From the NCBI GenBank assembly GCA_041394285.1, contig JAWKIL010000027.1, positions 1 to 64,000 of the forward strand: DNA of 64,000 nt, given 5' to 3'. Source of the stretch: CADEDH01 sp041394285. GTDB taxonomy: Bacteria > Actinomycetota > Acidimicrobiia > Acidimicrobiales > SZUA-35. Numbering within the stretch: position 1 is the stretch's first letter; each line of letters starts with the position of its first letter. A model generated the notes under the pieces. It saw nothing but the letters and a program-made list of their open reading frames with translations, was not told the origin of the DNA and did no database searches. A program made the position numbers and the translations under genes. Below, in pieces: positions 27,922-38,373 of the stretch.

Positions 27922-29529
27922 ATGTCGCTCGTCGAGTTACCAGCGCGACCCGATTCAGGCCATCCCGACGAACGCCATACCGGCGTGTCGCTCGTGCACA
28001 CGGGGCCGAGACCGGTCGACGAGCAAGCAGCCGGCCGGAGCCGGCAGCGCCGATGGGCCCGGCAACTCGCCCTTTGGGCCGACCTCCGATCACCCCACCG
28101 GCTGGCCAGTTGGGGGCTGGCGGCCTTCACCTTCCTGGCGCTCAGCGTGGCTGCGGTCGCCTGGTCGCTCGCCCTGGCCGGACGCTGGACGCTGCTGGGG
28201 GTCACGGCGGTTGTCACCACTTTCGCCACCCTGCTGGCCAACGGGTACTTCCGGGTCAACATGGCCGAGGAAGGCGCGTTCAAGGTTCGCCTGGCCGGGG
28301 CGGCATCCGCCCTTGGGGTCACCGCGGCGTTGGTGGTGGTGTCGGCTCCGGGCCTAGGCCAGCCCCGCGTTTCCAGCTTCGTCGCTCTCATGCTGGTGCT
28401 GACCGCCACCGGCACCATCGCCCGGTCCCTCGGGCGGTGGTTGTTGGCCGGCTTGTGGAGCAGAGGCCACCTCCGAGCACGGGCGCTGGTGTTCGGCTAC
28501 GACGAGCTGGCCCGGGAGATGGCGGTGGAGATCTCGCTGCGCCGCTCGTACGGCGTCGACATCGTGGGGTACGTGATCCCCTCCCCCACCCCGGCGATGC
28601 CGCTACCGGAGGGGCCGGCGGTGCACGCCGTCGTCGACCTGTGGCAGGCCCTGCCGGATGTTGTCACCGAAGCGCTCACGGCGGCCGGGGCCGATCGGCT
28701 ACTGATTGGTCCAGCGGCCAGCGCCGACGAACGGCTGGCCCAGAAGGTGGCCCGGTGGGCGGCGCAACAAGGCATGGCCGTCCACGCGGTTCCACGATTC
28801 CACGGGATGGGGATGGGGCTCGACTCGACATCACCCGACCGGGCCCGGGGGTACGCACTAGTGCGCCTCCAGCGCTCGGCCCACCCCCACCTCTCGATCC
28901 GGTTGAAGCGCTTGATGGACGTGGCGGTGTCGGGCACGTTCCTACTCCTGGCGAGCCCACTCATGACGGTGGCTGCCCTGGCGGTACGGCTGTCGGGGCC
29001 GGGGCCGATCCTGTTCGCCCAGGAACGAGTGGGCCAGCACGGCCGACCGATCGTGGTGCGCAAGTTCCGGTCCATGACAATGAGCGCCAAGTCCGACACC
29101 GAGTGGAACGCCGAAGCTCGGGTGACCCGCATCGGACGACTGCTGCGCCGAACCAACATCGACGAGCTACCGCAGCTGATCTCAGTGCTGGTGGGCGACA
29201 TGTCGTTGGTGGGGCCGAGGCCCGAACGGCCGGCGTTCGTGGAGCACTTCCGCCAGCAGATCCCCGACTACGACGATCGCCACCGCCTGCCGGTCGGGCT
29301 CACCGGGCTGGCCCAGGTGGCGGGACTGCGGGGTGACACATCGATCGCAGAGCGGGTGAAGTACGACAACCTCTACATCGACCAGTGGCGGCTCCGGGCC
29401 GACGTGGAGATCCTGCTCCGCACGGTTACCGCCATCCTGTTCCAGGAGCGCGGCTCACGGCGTGCTATCGAGCTCGAGTCGGCGATCCAGGAGATGAGGA
29501 CATCGGGAACGAATGCGGTGGAGGCGTAG
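27922..29529 (+). CDS. Polyprenyl glycosylphosphotransferase (WbaP/ExoY-like initiating enzyme)
   Basis: The ATG at 27922 has AAAGGA upstream. A TTG at 27889 would add 11 residues. After a basic cytosolic tail come four helices (WGLAAFTFLALSVAAVAWSLA and following), a Rossmann-like middle domain, and a C-terminal bacterial sugar-transferase domain. That domain has SIRLKRLMDVAVSGTFLLLA (the re-entrant helix), ERVGQHGRPIVVRKFRSM, DELPQLISVLVGDMSLVGPR and LTGLAQVAGLRG. It transfers a sugar-1-phosphate, typically Glc, Gal or a 6-deoxy amino sugar, to undecaprenyl phosphate. With the adjacent dehydratase it likely starts the second repeat unit. It is the only plus-strand biosynthetic gene in this part of the island. 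Confidence 0.9.
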   Translation: MSLVELPARPDSGHPDERHTGVSLVHTGPRPVDEQAAGRSRQRRWARQLALWADLRSPHRLASWGLAAFTFLALSVAAVAWSLALAGRWTLLGVTAVVTTFATLLANGYFRVNMAEEGAFKVRLAGAASALGVTAALVVVSAPGLGQPRVSSFVALMLVLTATGTIARSLGRWLLAGLWSRGHLRARALVFGYDELAREMAVEISLRRSYGVDIVGYVIPSPTPAMPLPEGPAVHAVVDLWQALPDVVTEALTAAGADRLLIGPAASADERLAQKVARWAAQQGMAVHAVPRFHGMGMGLDSTSPDRARGYALVRLQRSAHPHLSIRLKRLMDVAVSGTFLLLASPLMTVAALAVRLSGPGPILFAQERVGQHGRPIVVRKFRSMTMSAKSDTEWNAEARVTRIGRLLRRTNIDELPQLISVLVGDMSLVGPRPERPAFVEHFRQQIPDYDDRHRLPVGLTGLAQVAGLRGDTSIAERVKYDNLYIDQWRLRADVEILLRTVTAILFQERGSRRAIELESAIQEMRTSGTNAVEA

Positions 29530-29558
29530 AGCGGCTCGGTCTTGCCTATGAATCGCTT

Positions 29559-31502
29559 TCAGCTGTCCGCGAGAACAAGCTCCACGAACTCAGCCGAGTC
29601 GCTGAACCCGAGCATGACCTCTCCGCGCGAGCGGCCACGGCGCAGTAGCCCAACCCAATGGTCCAGACCGGCGTCGTCTGGCTCCCGACCCAAGACGTTC
29701 CGATAGGCGGTGGTAACGAACTGGCGGTCGTCGAGAGTGCCGTAGCGAGCCTTGAACTCGACGGAAGCGGCGAAATGCTGGCTCACCTGGGCTCGATCGA
29801 GCCCGCTGTTGATCCAGTAGGCCAAGCCCCGGCGATCGGGGTGACGCAGAAAGTAGGCCCGGTACAGCCTGCCGATGGGCCCGGTTTGTTCGATTCAGGA
29901 GATGATGCCGGCGCTGCTGTTCTGGAACTCAGCCGACTCGGAGAAGCCGGTCATCACATCGCCCCGGCGCCACCCGCTGGCGAGAAGCGATGTCCACTAG
30001 CCGACCCCTTCGGGGTCACCGCTGCGGCCGAGTACGTTTAGATAGGCCTGTTCAACGAAACCGCGGTTCGAAAGCGCCCCGTAGCGCAGCCGGAACTCCT
30101 CCGAAGCAGCAAACTCCTCCGACACCTGAGCCAGGCTTCGGCTCGCTTCCCGATACCGCACCCAGTAATCGAGCCCGTCCTCGTCGGGCCGGCGACCGAA
30201 ATAGGCGAGATACAGACGGGCCACCTCGGCCTGCAGGTCGCGTCGTTGAGCCACCACGCCGGGAAATCTGACGCCGCTGGATGCCCCCTGCCCCGGAGGG
30301 CGGAGGAACCCAAGGCTGGCGTGGTCGGCCCCGAATATCTCGACGGCATCGGCCCCCAACCAGGTGGTCGCCACCGTGGCGTAGACCTGTCGATAGTCGA
30401 CGGCATGATGCTGGTTGCCCCACGGGTCGAGGGAGGTCAGCGACGGTGGTTCTCCGAAGAAGCCGCCGTTCACCTGAGCCCCGATGGCGAAGAGGCTGTT
30501 GGCCGTGCCGTGGTCGCTCCCGTCGGCATTGGCTCTCACCCGGCGCCCGAACTCAGAGGTGCCGAGCACGAGCACCTGGTTGGCGAACCCAGGGTCGAGC
30601 GTGGTGAAGAACACGCTGAGCCCGTCATCAAGTTGCCGGAGCAGGGCGGCTTGTCGAACAAGCTGATCGGCGTGGGTGTCGAAGTCGCCGTGGACGATCG
30701 AGACCACCCGCACGCCGACATCGGCGTTGATGAGGTTGGCAGCGAGCCGGAGCTTGCCAACAAGCGCCGCGTCGGCGGACTCTCCGGGCAAATGTGGCTG
30801 CAAGTCGGTGGCGACCCCCAACGAGTCGCCGATCGCCGCCATCGCCTGGTCGGCCAGCGGCCCAAGACCAGAGTCGGTGTGGCCCAGAGCGGCCAGGGCG
30901 TCGAGACGGTGAACAGCGTTCCAGTCGCTCCAGTTGACGGCACGAATTGGGTCAGGGCCCACCGGGACGGCGGTGCCCCGTGTGCTCCGTCCCTCAAGCA
31001 AGAGCGGCACCCGGGAGCCCACGGCTATCCCGTTGAGTGGCTGACGGTTCAGACCATCGAGAATCCGGCCGAGCCATCCGCTGTTACCCGGCAGACCGTC
31101 GGGACCGGCCGTCATCATCCGGTCGGCAGAGAAAAAGTGACTGAGGTCGGCCGAAGGTTGCCCAACGCCGTCGACCACCGCTAGCCGACCCTGATCCCAG
31201 ACGGCTTTAAGGTACGGCATCTCGGGGTGCAAGCCGCGTGTTGAAGTGAGCGGCAGCGTCAGTTCGGGACGAAGGGCCAGATGCCTTCGGGCGTCGTAGT
31301 AGGCGGCATCAGCTATCGGCACGAAGGTGTTTAGCCCATCGTTGCCGCCGTCGAGCGTGAGAAGCACCAGGACGCCCTCGTTGGGGCCAACCGGCGTGGC
31401 GGCGGCCGCCGCCTGAGCCAGCCATCCGGGGAGTAGCACGGCGGCCCCGCTCCCGCTGGCCAGCTGGAGGAACCGGCGAAGGGTCAGGTCGTTGGAGGTC
31501 AT
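29559..31502 (-). pseudogene. DUF1501 protein with C-terminal DUF4214 repeats, two in-frame stops
   Basis: The ATG at 31502 overlaps the DUF1800 stop (ATGA) and begins a twin-arginine-like leader (TLRRFLQLASGSGAAVLLPG). A DUF1501 domain follows: LTLDGGNDGLNTFVP, HFFSADRMM, IVHGDFDTHADQ, TSEFGRRVRANADGSDHGTA. The C-terminus holds DUF4214 repeats (ARLYLAYFGRRPDEDGLDYW, EQAYLNVLGR, AYRNVLGREPDDAGLDHW). The frame stays in phase from 31502 to 29559. A TAG at 29997-29999 stands where repeats have Tyr before Trp, and a TGA lies at 29895-29897. Without read-through the protein ends at 29997. DUF1501/DUF1800 pairs are conserved exported proteins of unclear function, and DUF4214 often occurs in surface-associated proteins. 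Confidence 0.75.
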
Positions 31503-32827
31503 GCCATCACCAACTCGGGGAGGAGGAGGGGAAGATGGAGTAGGCCAGCCCGCTCGCTCCAGTAGTACGAGGAGTTGCGGACCGTGGTGACATAGTCGAC
31601 CAGCCATTGTCGGCTGGCAGCCGAGACCTGCCCGATGCGGTAGTTCTGGAGGGCGAGGTTCACGGACTGCGCTGGTGTGAAGCGGTAGAGCCGGGGGTTG
31701 TCGGCCACGGTTTCAGAAACAGTAGGGAGATCGCCACGATTGGCCATCTCATGGTGCAGGTAGTTCACCATCTGGAGTCGAGTCCACGCAGCCGTGGACG
31801 TGAGCCAATAGCGGTTCTGACCCCATCCATTTACGTTCGGGGGGAAGAACGGATTCTGCCCCATACCGAGGCACCACCATTCAGGATGAAGTTGCGCGGA
31901 GTCGGTCCCGGTGTGGCGCATCACCGCCACCAGGTACTCCACCGGGCTGCGCACCAACGCCCACCGGGCCCGATCGGATCGGAACCCCGGATGGAGGAAG
32001 ATTGCTCGGAGCGTGTCGCGGATGCTCAGGCCGGCCGAGTAGGTGGCCATGATGTCGTCCACTTCGTCCGCGCCTGCGTCGACCGGATAGGCGAAGAAGG
32101 ACCACAACTTCCGACACAGGAAGCGGGCGTGGACACTTCTCCGCTGGTCGAGGATGACGTTGATCACGTCGGGACCATCAAGATTGCTGGTCACCCCGAA
32201 CAGACGCTTGGCGCCTGAGTCGTGGCGGGCTGGGTCGAAGCGGTAGCGCGGAGGTCGATCCTCCGTAAGACCGTGACCGGTCCAGGCCCGGGCCACCTCG
32301 GTGACGTCGGCCTGAGTGAAGCTACCCACACCGAGCGTGAACAGCTCCATCAGCTCACGGGCGAAGTTCTCGTTCAGCTCGCCGACGACGTTGTGCTGGT
32401 TATCGAGGTAGCCGATCATCGCCGGGCTTATCGCAATCGCCTGTAGCAGGGTGTGATAGTCACCAAGGCCCAGCGTGCGGTACAGCTGGTTCTGAGTCAT
32501 GACTCCGGAGTGATTCTAACCCTTCTCCACCGAGTGGGTGAGCAGCCCACTGAGGAACAGCGCCACCTTCTCCACCACCGGCGCCTGGTCCACGGGGCGG
32601 CGAGCCAGGTCGAGCCAGTAGTGCAGCATCCGAAACGTCAACTGCTGACCCAGGTTGCGATCGGAAAGGTCAGGCAGAGGCGGCGGGGCCGGCGCTCGAC
32701 TGACGTCTAGAACCATGTCGATGAGATCACCCCACGGCCAGGAGCGAAAGGTCTCGATCTCCGGCTGCAGCGCCCCGAAGCCTGCCCGCTGGAAGAGATG
32801 GGCGACATCCTCAGCTTCGTCTGGCAC
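31499..32827 (-). pseudogene. DUF1800 protein with one in-frame stop
   Basis: Starting at a GTG at 32827, the frame encodes DVAHLFQRAGFGALQPEIETF and MLHYWLDLARRPVDQ, the usual start of DUF1800. It hits TAG at 32516-32518 and then continues in the same phase with MTQNQLYRTLGLGDYHTLLQ. The conserved NENFARELMELFTLGVG, FLCRKLWSFFAYP, ALVRSPVEYLVAVMRH and NVNGWGQNRYWL follow. The family is paired with DUF1501 downstream by an ATGA overlap, as here. Its biochemical role is unknown, and it is often exported. The stop falls where related proteins have a short linker before the RxQNQL motif, so a substitution or error is likely. Confidence 0.75.
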
Positions 32828-33450
32828 TCAGGGTCTATCGGCATCGGCAGTGGCGTTTTGAGGGCCCCCGACCGGTGTGAACAGCAGCCGGGACCGGGAT
32901 CCGTTGCGCTGGTTTCGGCCGGACGTCGGTCCGTTCGTGAGGGCGGCACCGATCGGGCGGTGGGCTCGGCGTCGATCAGATCCGTCATGCCAGCCTCGGG
33001 CAGGCGGCGGAACAGGTCTCTGCTGTCACCGTCGCCCGGAGGCGCAAAGAGGTCAGCAACTCGGGCACCATCGTCATGGATCAATCGCGTGGGTTCATTC
33101 CAGTGACTGTTTCGCAGGTCTCACCAAGGATCACGCGATAGCCCACGCCCACCAGAGGATCTCTTTGCTACTTACGCCCCCCACGGGACGCCAACCGTGA
33201 CCAGGTTCTTATGGGTGCTCAGGCTGCCAAGGCAAGAAGGTAGCCCGTGGCTGCAACCCTGGCGGGCCTGCGTGTCTGGGGCAGGCTGAATATCGTCGAT
33301 CTGGTCAATACCATTGTGAAGCACACCGAGCTTCAAGCGGGGAACGCCCATGTTATTTCGAAGGCCACCCGGTCGACTCCGGTGGCCGGGCGCCCGAGGA
33401 CCCGTTGACATCGACCTGTAACGGAAGCACTACCTTTCGCTGTGGGCCGC
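32828..33450. other. Intergenic region, no gene recognised
   Basis: About 620 bases between the DUF1800 gene and the 3' end of a glycosyltransferase. A minus frame (32707-33084) overlaps the DUF1800 5' end and has no family features. Plus-strand frames are likewise unconvincing. The segment 33110-33340 has locally lower GC and could contain the promoter for the DUF1800/DUF1501 pair. Confidence 0.4.
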
Positions 33451-34566
33451 TTACGTGCAGGCGAGATGCCGCCGTCGGGCGCCAGCCGTTCCCAGCTCGC
33501 GCAGGACGTCGAGGTACTGCTGGGCTGCCACCGTCCAACTGAACGACAGCGCCCGCTGCCTACCTCGCTCCGCCAGGGTCACCCTCGCTCCCTCGTCGCC
33601 GAGAAGCGTTTCGATGGCGGAAGCCCAGCCGGCGGGATCGTCGGGGGCGGCGTACACCGCTCCGTCGCCACAGATCTCGGGGAGAGCTCCCCCAGTCGAC
33701 ACCACACACGGGGTACCGAGATACATCGCCTCCAACGGAGGGAGGCCGAACCCTTCCGTCCTCGACGGGAAGCAGAAGAGGAGCGTGGCCTGCAACAGGC
33801 TCTTGAGCTCACCGTCACTCACCCGGCCCACGAACACGGTGTTATCGGGGATCGGGATATCGCGGTCCCGGAAGTCGGCTGGCCCGTAACGACCGAAGAG
33901 AACGAGGGGAACCTCGCAGGCCTCGATGAGGGCGTAGGCCCGACACACCACTGCCGCGTTCTTGTGGGCTTGGACCAGAGAGTGCGACAGGATGAACGGG
34001 CGACCACGGAGCCCATGTGCGTCCAATACCGACTCGTCTGCCGGCGCGTCGTCGAGGTGGCTGGCGGCGTGATAGATGACCCGGGCCCGGTTGGGGCGGA
34101 TCATTCGATAGCCCTCCATATCAGCCTTGGCGAAATGAGAGCCCGTGGTGATCACCCTGTGCAGATGCCCGACTGCCGGCCCGAGCGTTCGGAACATCAA
34201 GAGATGCTTGCGGTCTAGCGACGCCGGAGTCGAGAACATCTGGGCGTCATGGAGGAGGGTGACGCAATTGCGCTTCACCACGGGCCCAGTGCTGAGGAAG
34301 TTCAGACCGATTCGACCACGGGAGAAGTATGGAAACTCCAACTGCTCCCACGCCTGCCCGCTCAGGCGACCGATCTGCCGGGTCCGTATGCGCTGATACT
34401 CGGGAGGTTCGGCTCCCCGGGGAAACAGAAGCTCCACGTCGAACTCATCGACGTAGTTCTCCTGGGACAGGAGCCTATCTATCTCGCCGATCACCTGGTA
34501 CGCAACGCGAGGCATCCCCTCCACCATGACGGTGAGGAACTTGCCGTTGATCGAGACGCCGATCAT
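33451..34566 (-). CDS. GT4 glycosyltransferase (mannosyltransferase-like)
   Basis: This intact 371-residue GT-B enzyme has CVTLLHDAQMFSTPASLDRK and RVITTGSHFAKADMEGY in the acceptor domain. The donor domain has FILSHSLVQAHKNAAVVCRAY, LVLFGRYGP, NTVFVGRVSDGELKSLLQA and the canonical SRTEGFGLPPLEAMYLGTPCVVS (E-x7-E). This pattern is shared with capsular alpha-mannosyl or rhamnosyl transferases. The start ATG at 34566 overlaps the stop of the methyltransferase (ATGA). It lies at the 3' end of the module-3 operon. Confidence 0.9.
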   Translation of the reverse strand: MIGVSINGKFLTVMVEGMPRVAYQVIGEIDRLLSQENYVDEFDVELLFPRGAEPPEYQRIRTRQIGRLSGQAWEQLEFPYFSRGRIGLNFLSTGPVVKRNCVTLLHDAQMFSTPASLDRKHLLMFRTLGPAVGHLHRVITTGSHFAKADMEGYRMIRPNRARVIYHAASHLDDAPADESVLDAHGLRGRPFILSHSLVQAHKNAAVVCRAYALIEACEVPLVLFGRYGPADFRDRDIPIPDNTVFVGRVSDGELKSLLQATLLFCFPSRTEGFGLPPLEAMYLGTPCVVSTGGALPEICGDGAVYAAPDDPAGWASAIETLLGDEGARVTLAERGRQRALSFSWTVAAQQYLDVLRELGTAGARRRHLACT

Positions 34567-35315
34567 CGTCCCACCTTCTCAAGAACCGCCACGATGTTGC
34601 CGCCGTAGAGGACCTTGTCGAATCGTTCGTACCGGTAAGGGAGCGTGAGAAAGAAGAAGGCTCCCTCCGCCAGCCGGAGGCCGACCCGCTTGAGAAGGCC
34701 ACGTGGCCCCCGTGCGAACGATTGAGCCTGGTTCTGCACCTCCACCAGGCGCAGGTGGTCGCCTTCCCCGAACGGTCCGGTCATCTCGTGGTTGGCCAGG
34801 TCGACGATCTGGGCCAAGGTGCCGGCGGTCAGGATCGTCCGGTGTGTCAAGTCGTCGGCCTGGAAGGCCAGACCGAACGGTGACTGCCCGTTGGGCACGC
34901 GCACGATCACTCGGCCCCCGACGGGGAGGACTCGGCCCATCAGTACGAGCATTTCGGTGATCTCGGATACCGTGAGGTGCTCGAAGACATCGAAGGCGAC
35001 AAAGGCGCCGACCGGATCGGACCACAGGCCGCTTTCTGCTCCTTCCCGGAGGTCGAACACCTTGAAGCCGGCCAGGGTCGCTTGTGCCAACAACTCAGGG
35101 ATGATTTCGGCTCCGCGTACGTTGTAACCGTTGTCCCGCAACCAGGAAAGCAGACGGCCGGAACCGAACCCGATCTCTGCCACCGACGACGCGGCTGGCA
35201 GCCTGGCTCCGATCTCCCGGCTGAAGTACGCCGCATCATGGGCGCTGTAGGAGAACAGGTCCTCCCACCTCTTCCACGCCACGTAACCCGAATAGTCCGG
35301 CCGGACGTCGGTCAT
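34563..35315 (-). CDS. SAM-dependent class I methyltransferase
   Basis: An ATG at 35315 with GGAGGG eight bases upstream is preferred over the longer open frame. The 250-residue protein begins MTDVRPDYSGYVAWKRW and has motif I SSVAEIGFGSGRLLSWL. A putative acidic loop AFDVFEHLTVSEITEML and motif-III-like VGGRVIVRVPNGQSPFGL follow, typical of methyltransferase-11/23 proteins in polysaccharide clusters. It probably O-methylates a sugar of the repeat unit. The target is unknown. Confidence 0.85.
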   Translation of the reverse strand: MTDVRPDYSGYVAWKRWEDLFSYSAHDAAYFSREIGARLPAASSVAEIGFGSGRLLSWLRDNGYNVRGAEIIPELLAQATLAGFKVFDLREGAESGLWSDPVGAFVAFDVFEHLTVSEITEMLVLMGRVLPVGGRVIVRVPNGQSPFGLAFQADDLTHRTILTAGTLAQIVDLANHEMTGPFGEGDHLRLVEVQNQAQSFARGPRGLLKRVGLRLAEGAFFFLTLPYRYERFDKVLYGGNIVAVLEKVGR

Positions 35316-35399
35316 ATCAGAAGCCCTCCAGGGGTTGAACATCGCTCTCGTGGCACAGACCGCCGAGCCGACCAGGTAACTCGCATTTGTGGATCGACA

Positions 35400-36907
35400 T
35401 CAGTTCACCGTCACCGGCACCCGCCGCCTCACCAGGCGGGTACTGATCAGATCCGCCAATGATGCCTCCACACCCGGGGGGCGGCCTTCAAGAATCCAGA
35501 GAAGCCACATCGACAGGGCCTGGGCCAGCAGACCAGAGCCGATCGCCAGAGTCAGGCCGAACAGCAGTGCCGTAGTTGCCGCAGTCGCGGGAGCGGCCAG
35601 TCCGAAGAAGGCGTGTGACAGGACCCAGGCTGGGGCGGCCAGCGCCGCATAACCAATGATCGTCCGGTGAAGCCCCCAGCACTGCAGCGTGACCGGCTGG
35701 CCGGTGATGCGAGCCGCTGCCCGCATCGAGATGAGCGTGGCGGCGACGTTCGAGATCCCGTTCGCGATGATCGTGCCGTACGCGCCGTAGCGCGTGGCAC
35801 CGAGGATCGTGACGGGCACAAGCACCAGCGACGTGACCACCGTGCGCTCGAACAGCGCGCGTGAGTGGTATCGGGCGATGGCGAGCGGCGTGAGCAGGAA
35901 GGCGACGAAGGCCGGGAGGGCCGACAGAGCGGCGCCGGCGACGAGCCCGCTCGCCGAGAGCCAAGCGTCGCCCAGCACCAGTGAAACGGCTGGACCGGCC
36001 AAGACCGCCAGCAGGACGAGAGGCGTGCCGAACACGATCAGGCACCCGTTCACCGCCACATCCCAGGTTCGGCGCAAGTGCTCCTGGCCGTCGGACTGTG
36101 CGAACTTGGCCGTGAGCGGCGTGCACAATGGGATGAGGCCGGCCTGGTAGGGGATCACCGACAGGTCAGTGGCCATCGCATAGCGGCCAAGCAGGTCGGC
36201 AGTGACGAGTCGGCCGAGCACGAACCGGTCGAGTACGAGTTGATGGCGGCCAGCACCTGGCTGGCCGACGTCCACCCCACGACATCGGCGAACTCGCGCC
36301 ACCGGGTCAGCCGCAAGCACGGGCGGTACGGCGCCATCACATGCGACAGCAAGGCGCCGCTGAGCGCCGTCGTCGCTGATGCGCTGACTATGGCCCAGTA
36401 GCTGTGGGCGGTGAGCGCCACCGTAGCCACGACAGCGAACGAAACTCCTTTCGACACCACGATGACCGAGTCGGGCCGCATGTCATAGCGGCGAGCGAAG
36501 TCGGCCATACGGGGACTGGTGAGACTGCGCAGCACAGGCCCGATAGCCAAGAACCAGCAGGAGGCGAGACAACCGTGGATCGGAGTAAAACGAGAGATGA
36601 GCGGCCCGAGTCCCGCTGCCAGAAGTGCTAGCGCTACCGCCCGCAGCACCCCGAGGGTGAACGATGTGTGGTAATGATCGGGGCTCAACTCCGCGGCCCG
36701 TAACAACGGCTGACTCAACGGCATCTCGGTGACGACATCGACGATGAGAACGACCGTGAGCGCCAAGGCCACCACCCCGAAATCGGCCGGCTTCAGAGTC
36801 TTCGCCAACAGGATAAAGCTGGCGAGATCGAAGCCCTTCGCCCCCAGCTTGCCGCCGATGGTCCATGCACCGGCGGTGGCGAAGCTCCTTGCAGCGTGGC
36901 TGGTCAC
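35400..36907 (-). CDS. Third polysaccharide flippase (Wzx-like), one frameshift
   Basis: A GTG at 36907 overlaps the polymerase stop (GTGA) and starts VTSHAARSFATAGAWTIGGKLGAKGFDLASF. The classical polysaccharide-synthesis motifs LAKTLKPADFGVVALALTVV, RMADFARRYDMRPDSVIVV and FADVVGWTSASQVL follow. The frame then changes near 36240 and continues with LDRFVLGRLVTADLLGRYAMATDLSVIP, AQSDGQEHLRRTWDVAV and several further helices to 35400. The total of about 502 residues with 12-14 helices is normal for Wzx/lipid-III flippases. It forms a tight operon with the polymerase upstream and the methyltransferase downstream. Confidence 0.85.
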
Positions 36908-38373
36908 AGGACGCGCCCATCCGCCGCTGACCTGAACCAGTCCGAGACAGCCGGCCGGAGGGCCGGCACGGCTACCCGCTGCGCCAGGGCCCGTGACGGT
37001 GCCAGCGCACCGAGCAGCACTCCCCACCGCAGACCGTCGAAGACCCCGAAATCTGCTGATGTGCCGGCGAGGAGTCCGAGCACCAAGACCGGCGGGTACG
37101 ACCACCGGAGCGCCCGTACGATCACGGCGTCCTGAGGGGCCCCCGAGCGCACCGGCGATCGGAACAGGTGAGCGAGAAAGCCGCAGTAAAGGAGGAGACC
37201 GGGTACTCCGACGCTGGCCAAGACAGCGACCAGGACGTTGGATGCCCGGGTAGACCCGATCCCCACACCCACGAACCGACTTGATACTGCCGCTTCCAGG
37301 GAGGTGGCTGTCCACGCCGTGCGCTCGACGTATGACTCGGTCTGGGTCTTGGCGAAGACGCTGTCCTGCACCCGCTCCACCGCTGGGTCGAATACCGACG
37401 GTGCCAGCATGAGTGCGACAGCTACGGCAGCCAGCACCGTCAACATGACGATCATCTCCCGTCGCATGCCCCGCCGCACCATGGCTCCCTTGGTTAGCCC
37501 GGCCGTCCGGCTGAACCAATCGAGCAGAAGAAGTACAACCACAACGGCAAGAGCCACATACCCGGCCGATGAGGTGGAGATGATCGCCATCACCCCCAGC
37601 CCAGCGGTGGTCCAGCCCGACCGCCGCCTGAGCGACGGCGAGTCGAACGATTGGCGTGTGAAATAGAGCATCGCGAACAACGTGATCGACAAGCCGCCGA
37701 AGGCGGACGCCTCTGGCATGAGGCCGACCACCCGTCTGGTGCCGTCGGCGAGGATGGCATCGTCGAGCAGGCGATACTGCGCCGTCTTGAACGCCTGCAA
37801 ATAGCGCTGGATCGGCACCACCGTCGACAGCAGATCGACCACCCCGGTGGCGATCGTGACCAGACCGGAGAGAAGCAGCCCCATGGTGAGGTGTGATCGC
37901 TCGACCGGCCGCTGGAACACGCTTGCAAATGCGAACACCGCCAGCACCGACACAGTCAGGTAGGCCAGTTGGCTGAAGTTCTGCAGCGTAGGCGCCAGCG
38001 GCGTGGGCCGAAGGACCGTGGCGCTCATCGGAATGACCTCGAACTGCCCCTGAAAGAACCGTGGGGCGAACGCTGTCACCAGTGCTGCGACAGACCAGTA
38101 ACAGACGAGAAGTCGACCTGGCCGGCAACCGAAGGCCAGCGCAGCGAGACGACGTGAGCCGTCGGGCTGCAGGCCGAACTCCCGAATCGCGATCAGCAAC
38201 GCGGTCATCGGCGCGCCGAGCAATGACAGGCCCCCGCTCATCTGGGCGGGCACCACAGCGAACGTACCGAACGGAAGCATGGCGAAGAACAGGTATACGA
38301 GCACCGCCCGCTTCCGGCCGAGTAGACCCCACAACGCCGTTGCCCAAAACGCACCGAGCGCAGCGGTGGCCAC
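36904..38373 (-). CDS. O-antigen polymerase/ligase-like membrane protein (Wzy)
   Basis: The GTG at 38373 shares one base with the preceding TAG and gives an intact protein of 489 residues. It has about ten helices (AALGAFWATALWGLLG, LVYLFFAMLPFGTFAVVP, LLLSGLVTIATGVVDLL, LGVMAIISTSSAGYVALAVVVVLLLLDW). A large loop contains RTAWTATSLEAAVSSRFVGVG-GSTRASN, the O-antigen ligase/Wzy_C-type periplasmic segment. It would polymerise or ligate the repeat unit exported by the flippase immediately downstream. The much longer open frame continuing upstream of 38373 overlaps the next gene and is not real. Confidence 0.85.
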   Translation of the reverse strand: MATAALGAFWATALWGLLGRKRAVLVYLFFAMLPFGTFAVVPAQMSGGLSLLGAPMTALLIAIREFGLQPDGSRRLAALAFGCRPGRLLVCYWSVAALVTAFAPRFFQGQFEVIPMSATVLRPTPLAPTLQNFSQLAYLTVSVLAVFAFASVFQRPVERSHLTMGLLLSGLVTIATGVVDLLSTVVPIQRYLQAFKTAQYRLLDDAILADGTRRVVGLMPEASAFGGLSITLFAMLYFTRQSFDSPSLRRRSGWTTAGLGVMAIISTSSAGYVALAVVVVLLLLDWFSRTAGLTKGAMVRRGMRREMIVMLTVLAAVAVALMLAPSVFDPAVERVQDSVFAKTQTESYVERTAWTATSLEAAVSSRFVGVGIGSTRASNVLVAVLASVGVPGLLLYCGFLAHLFRSPVRSGAPQDAVIVRALRWSYPPVLVLGLLAGTSADFGVFDGLRWGVLLGALAPSRALAQRVAVPALRPAVSDWFRSAADGRVL

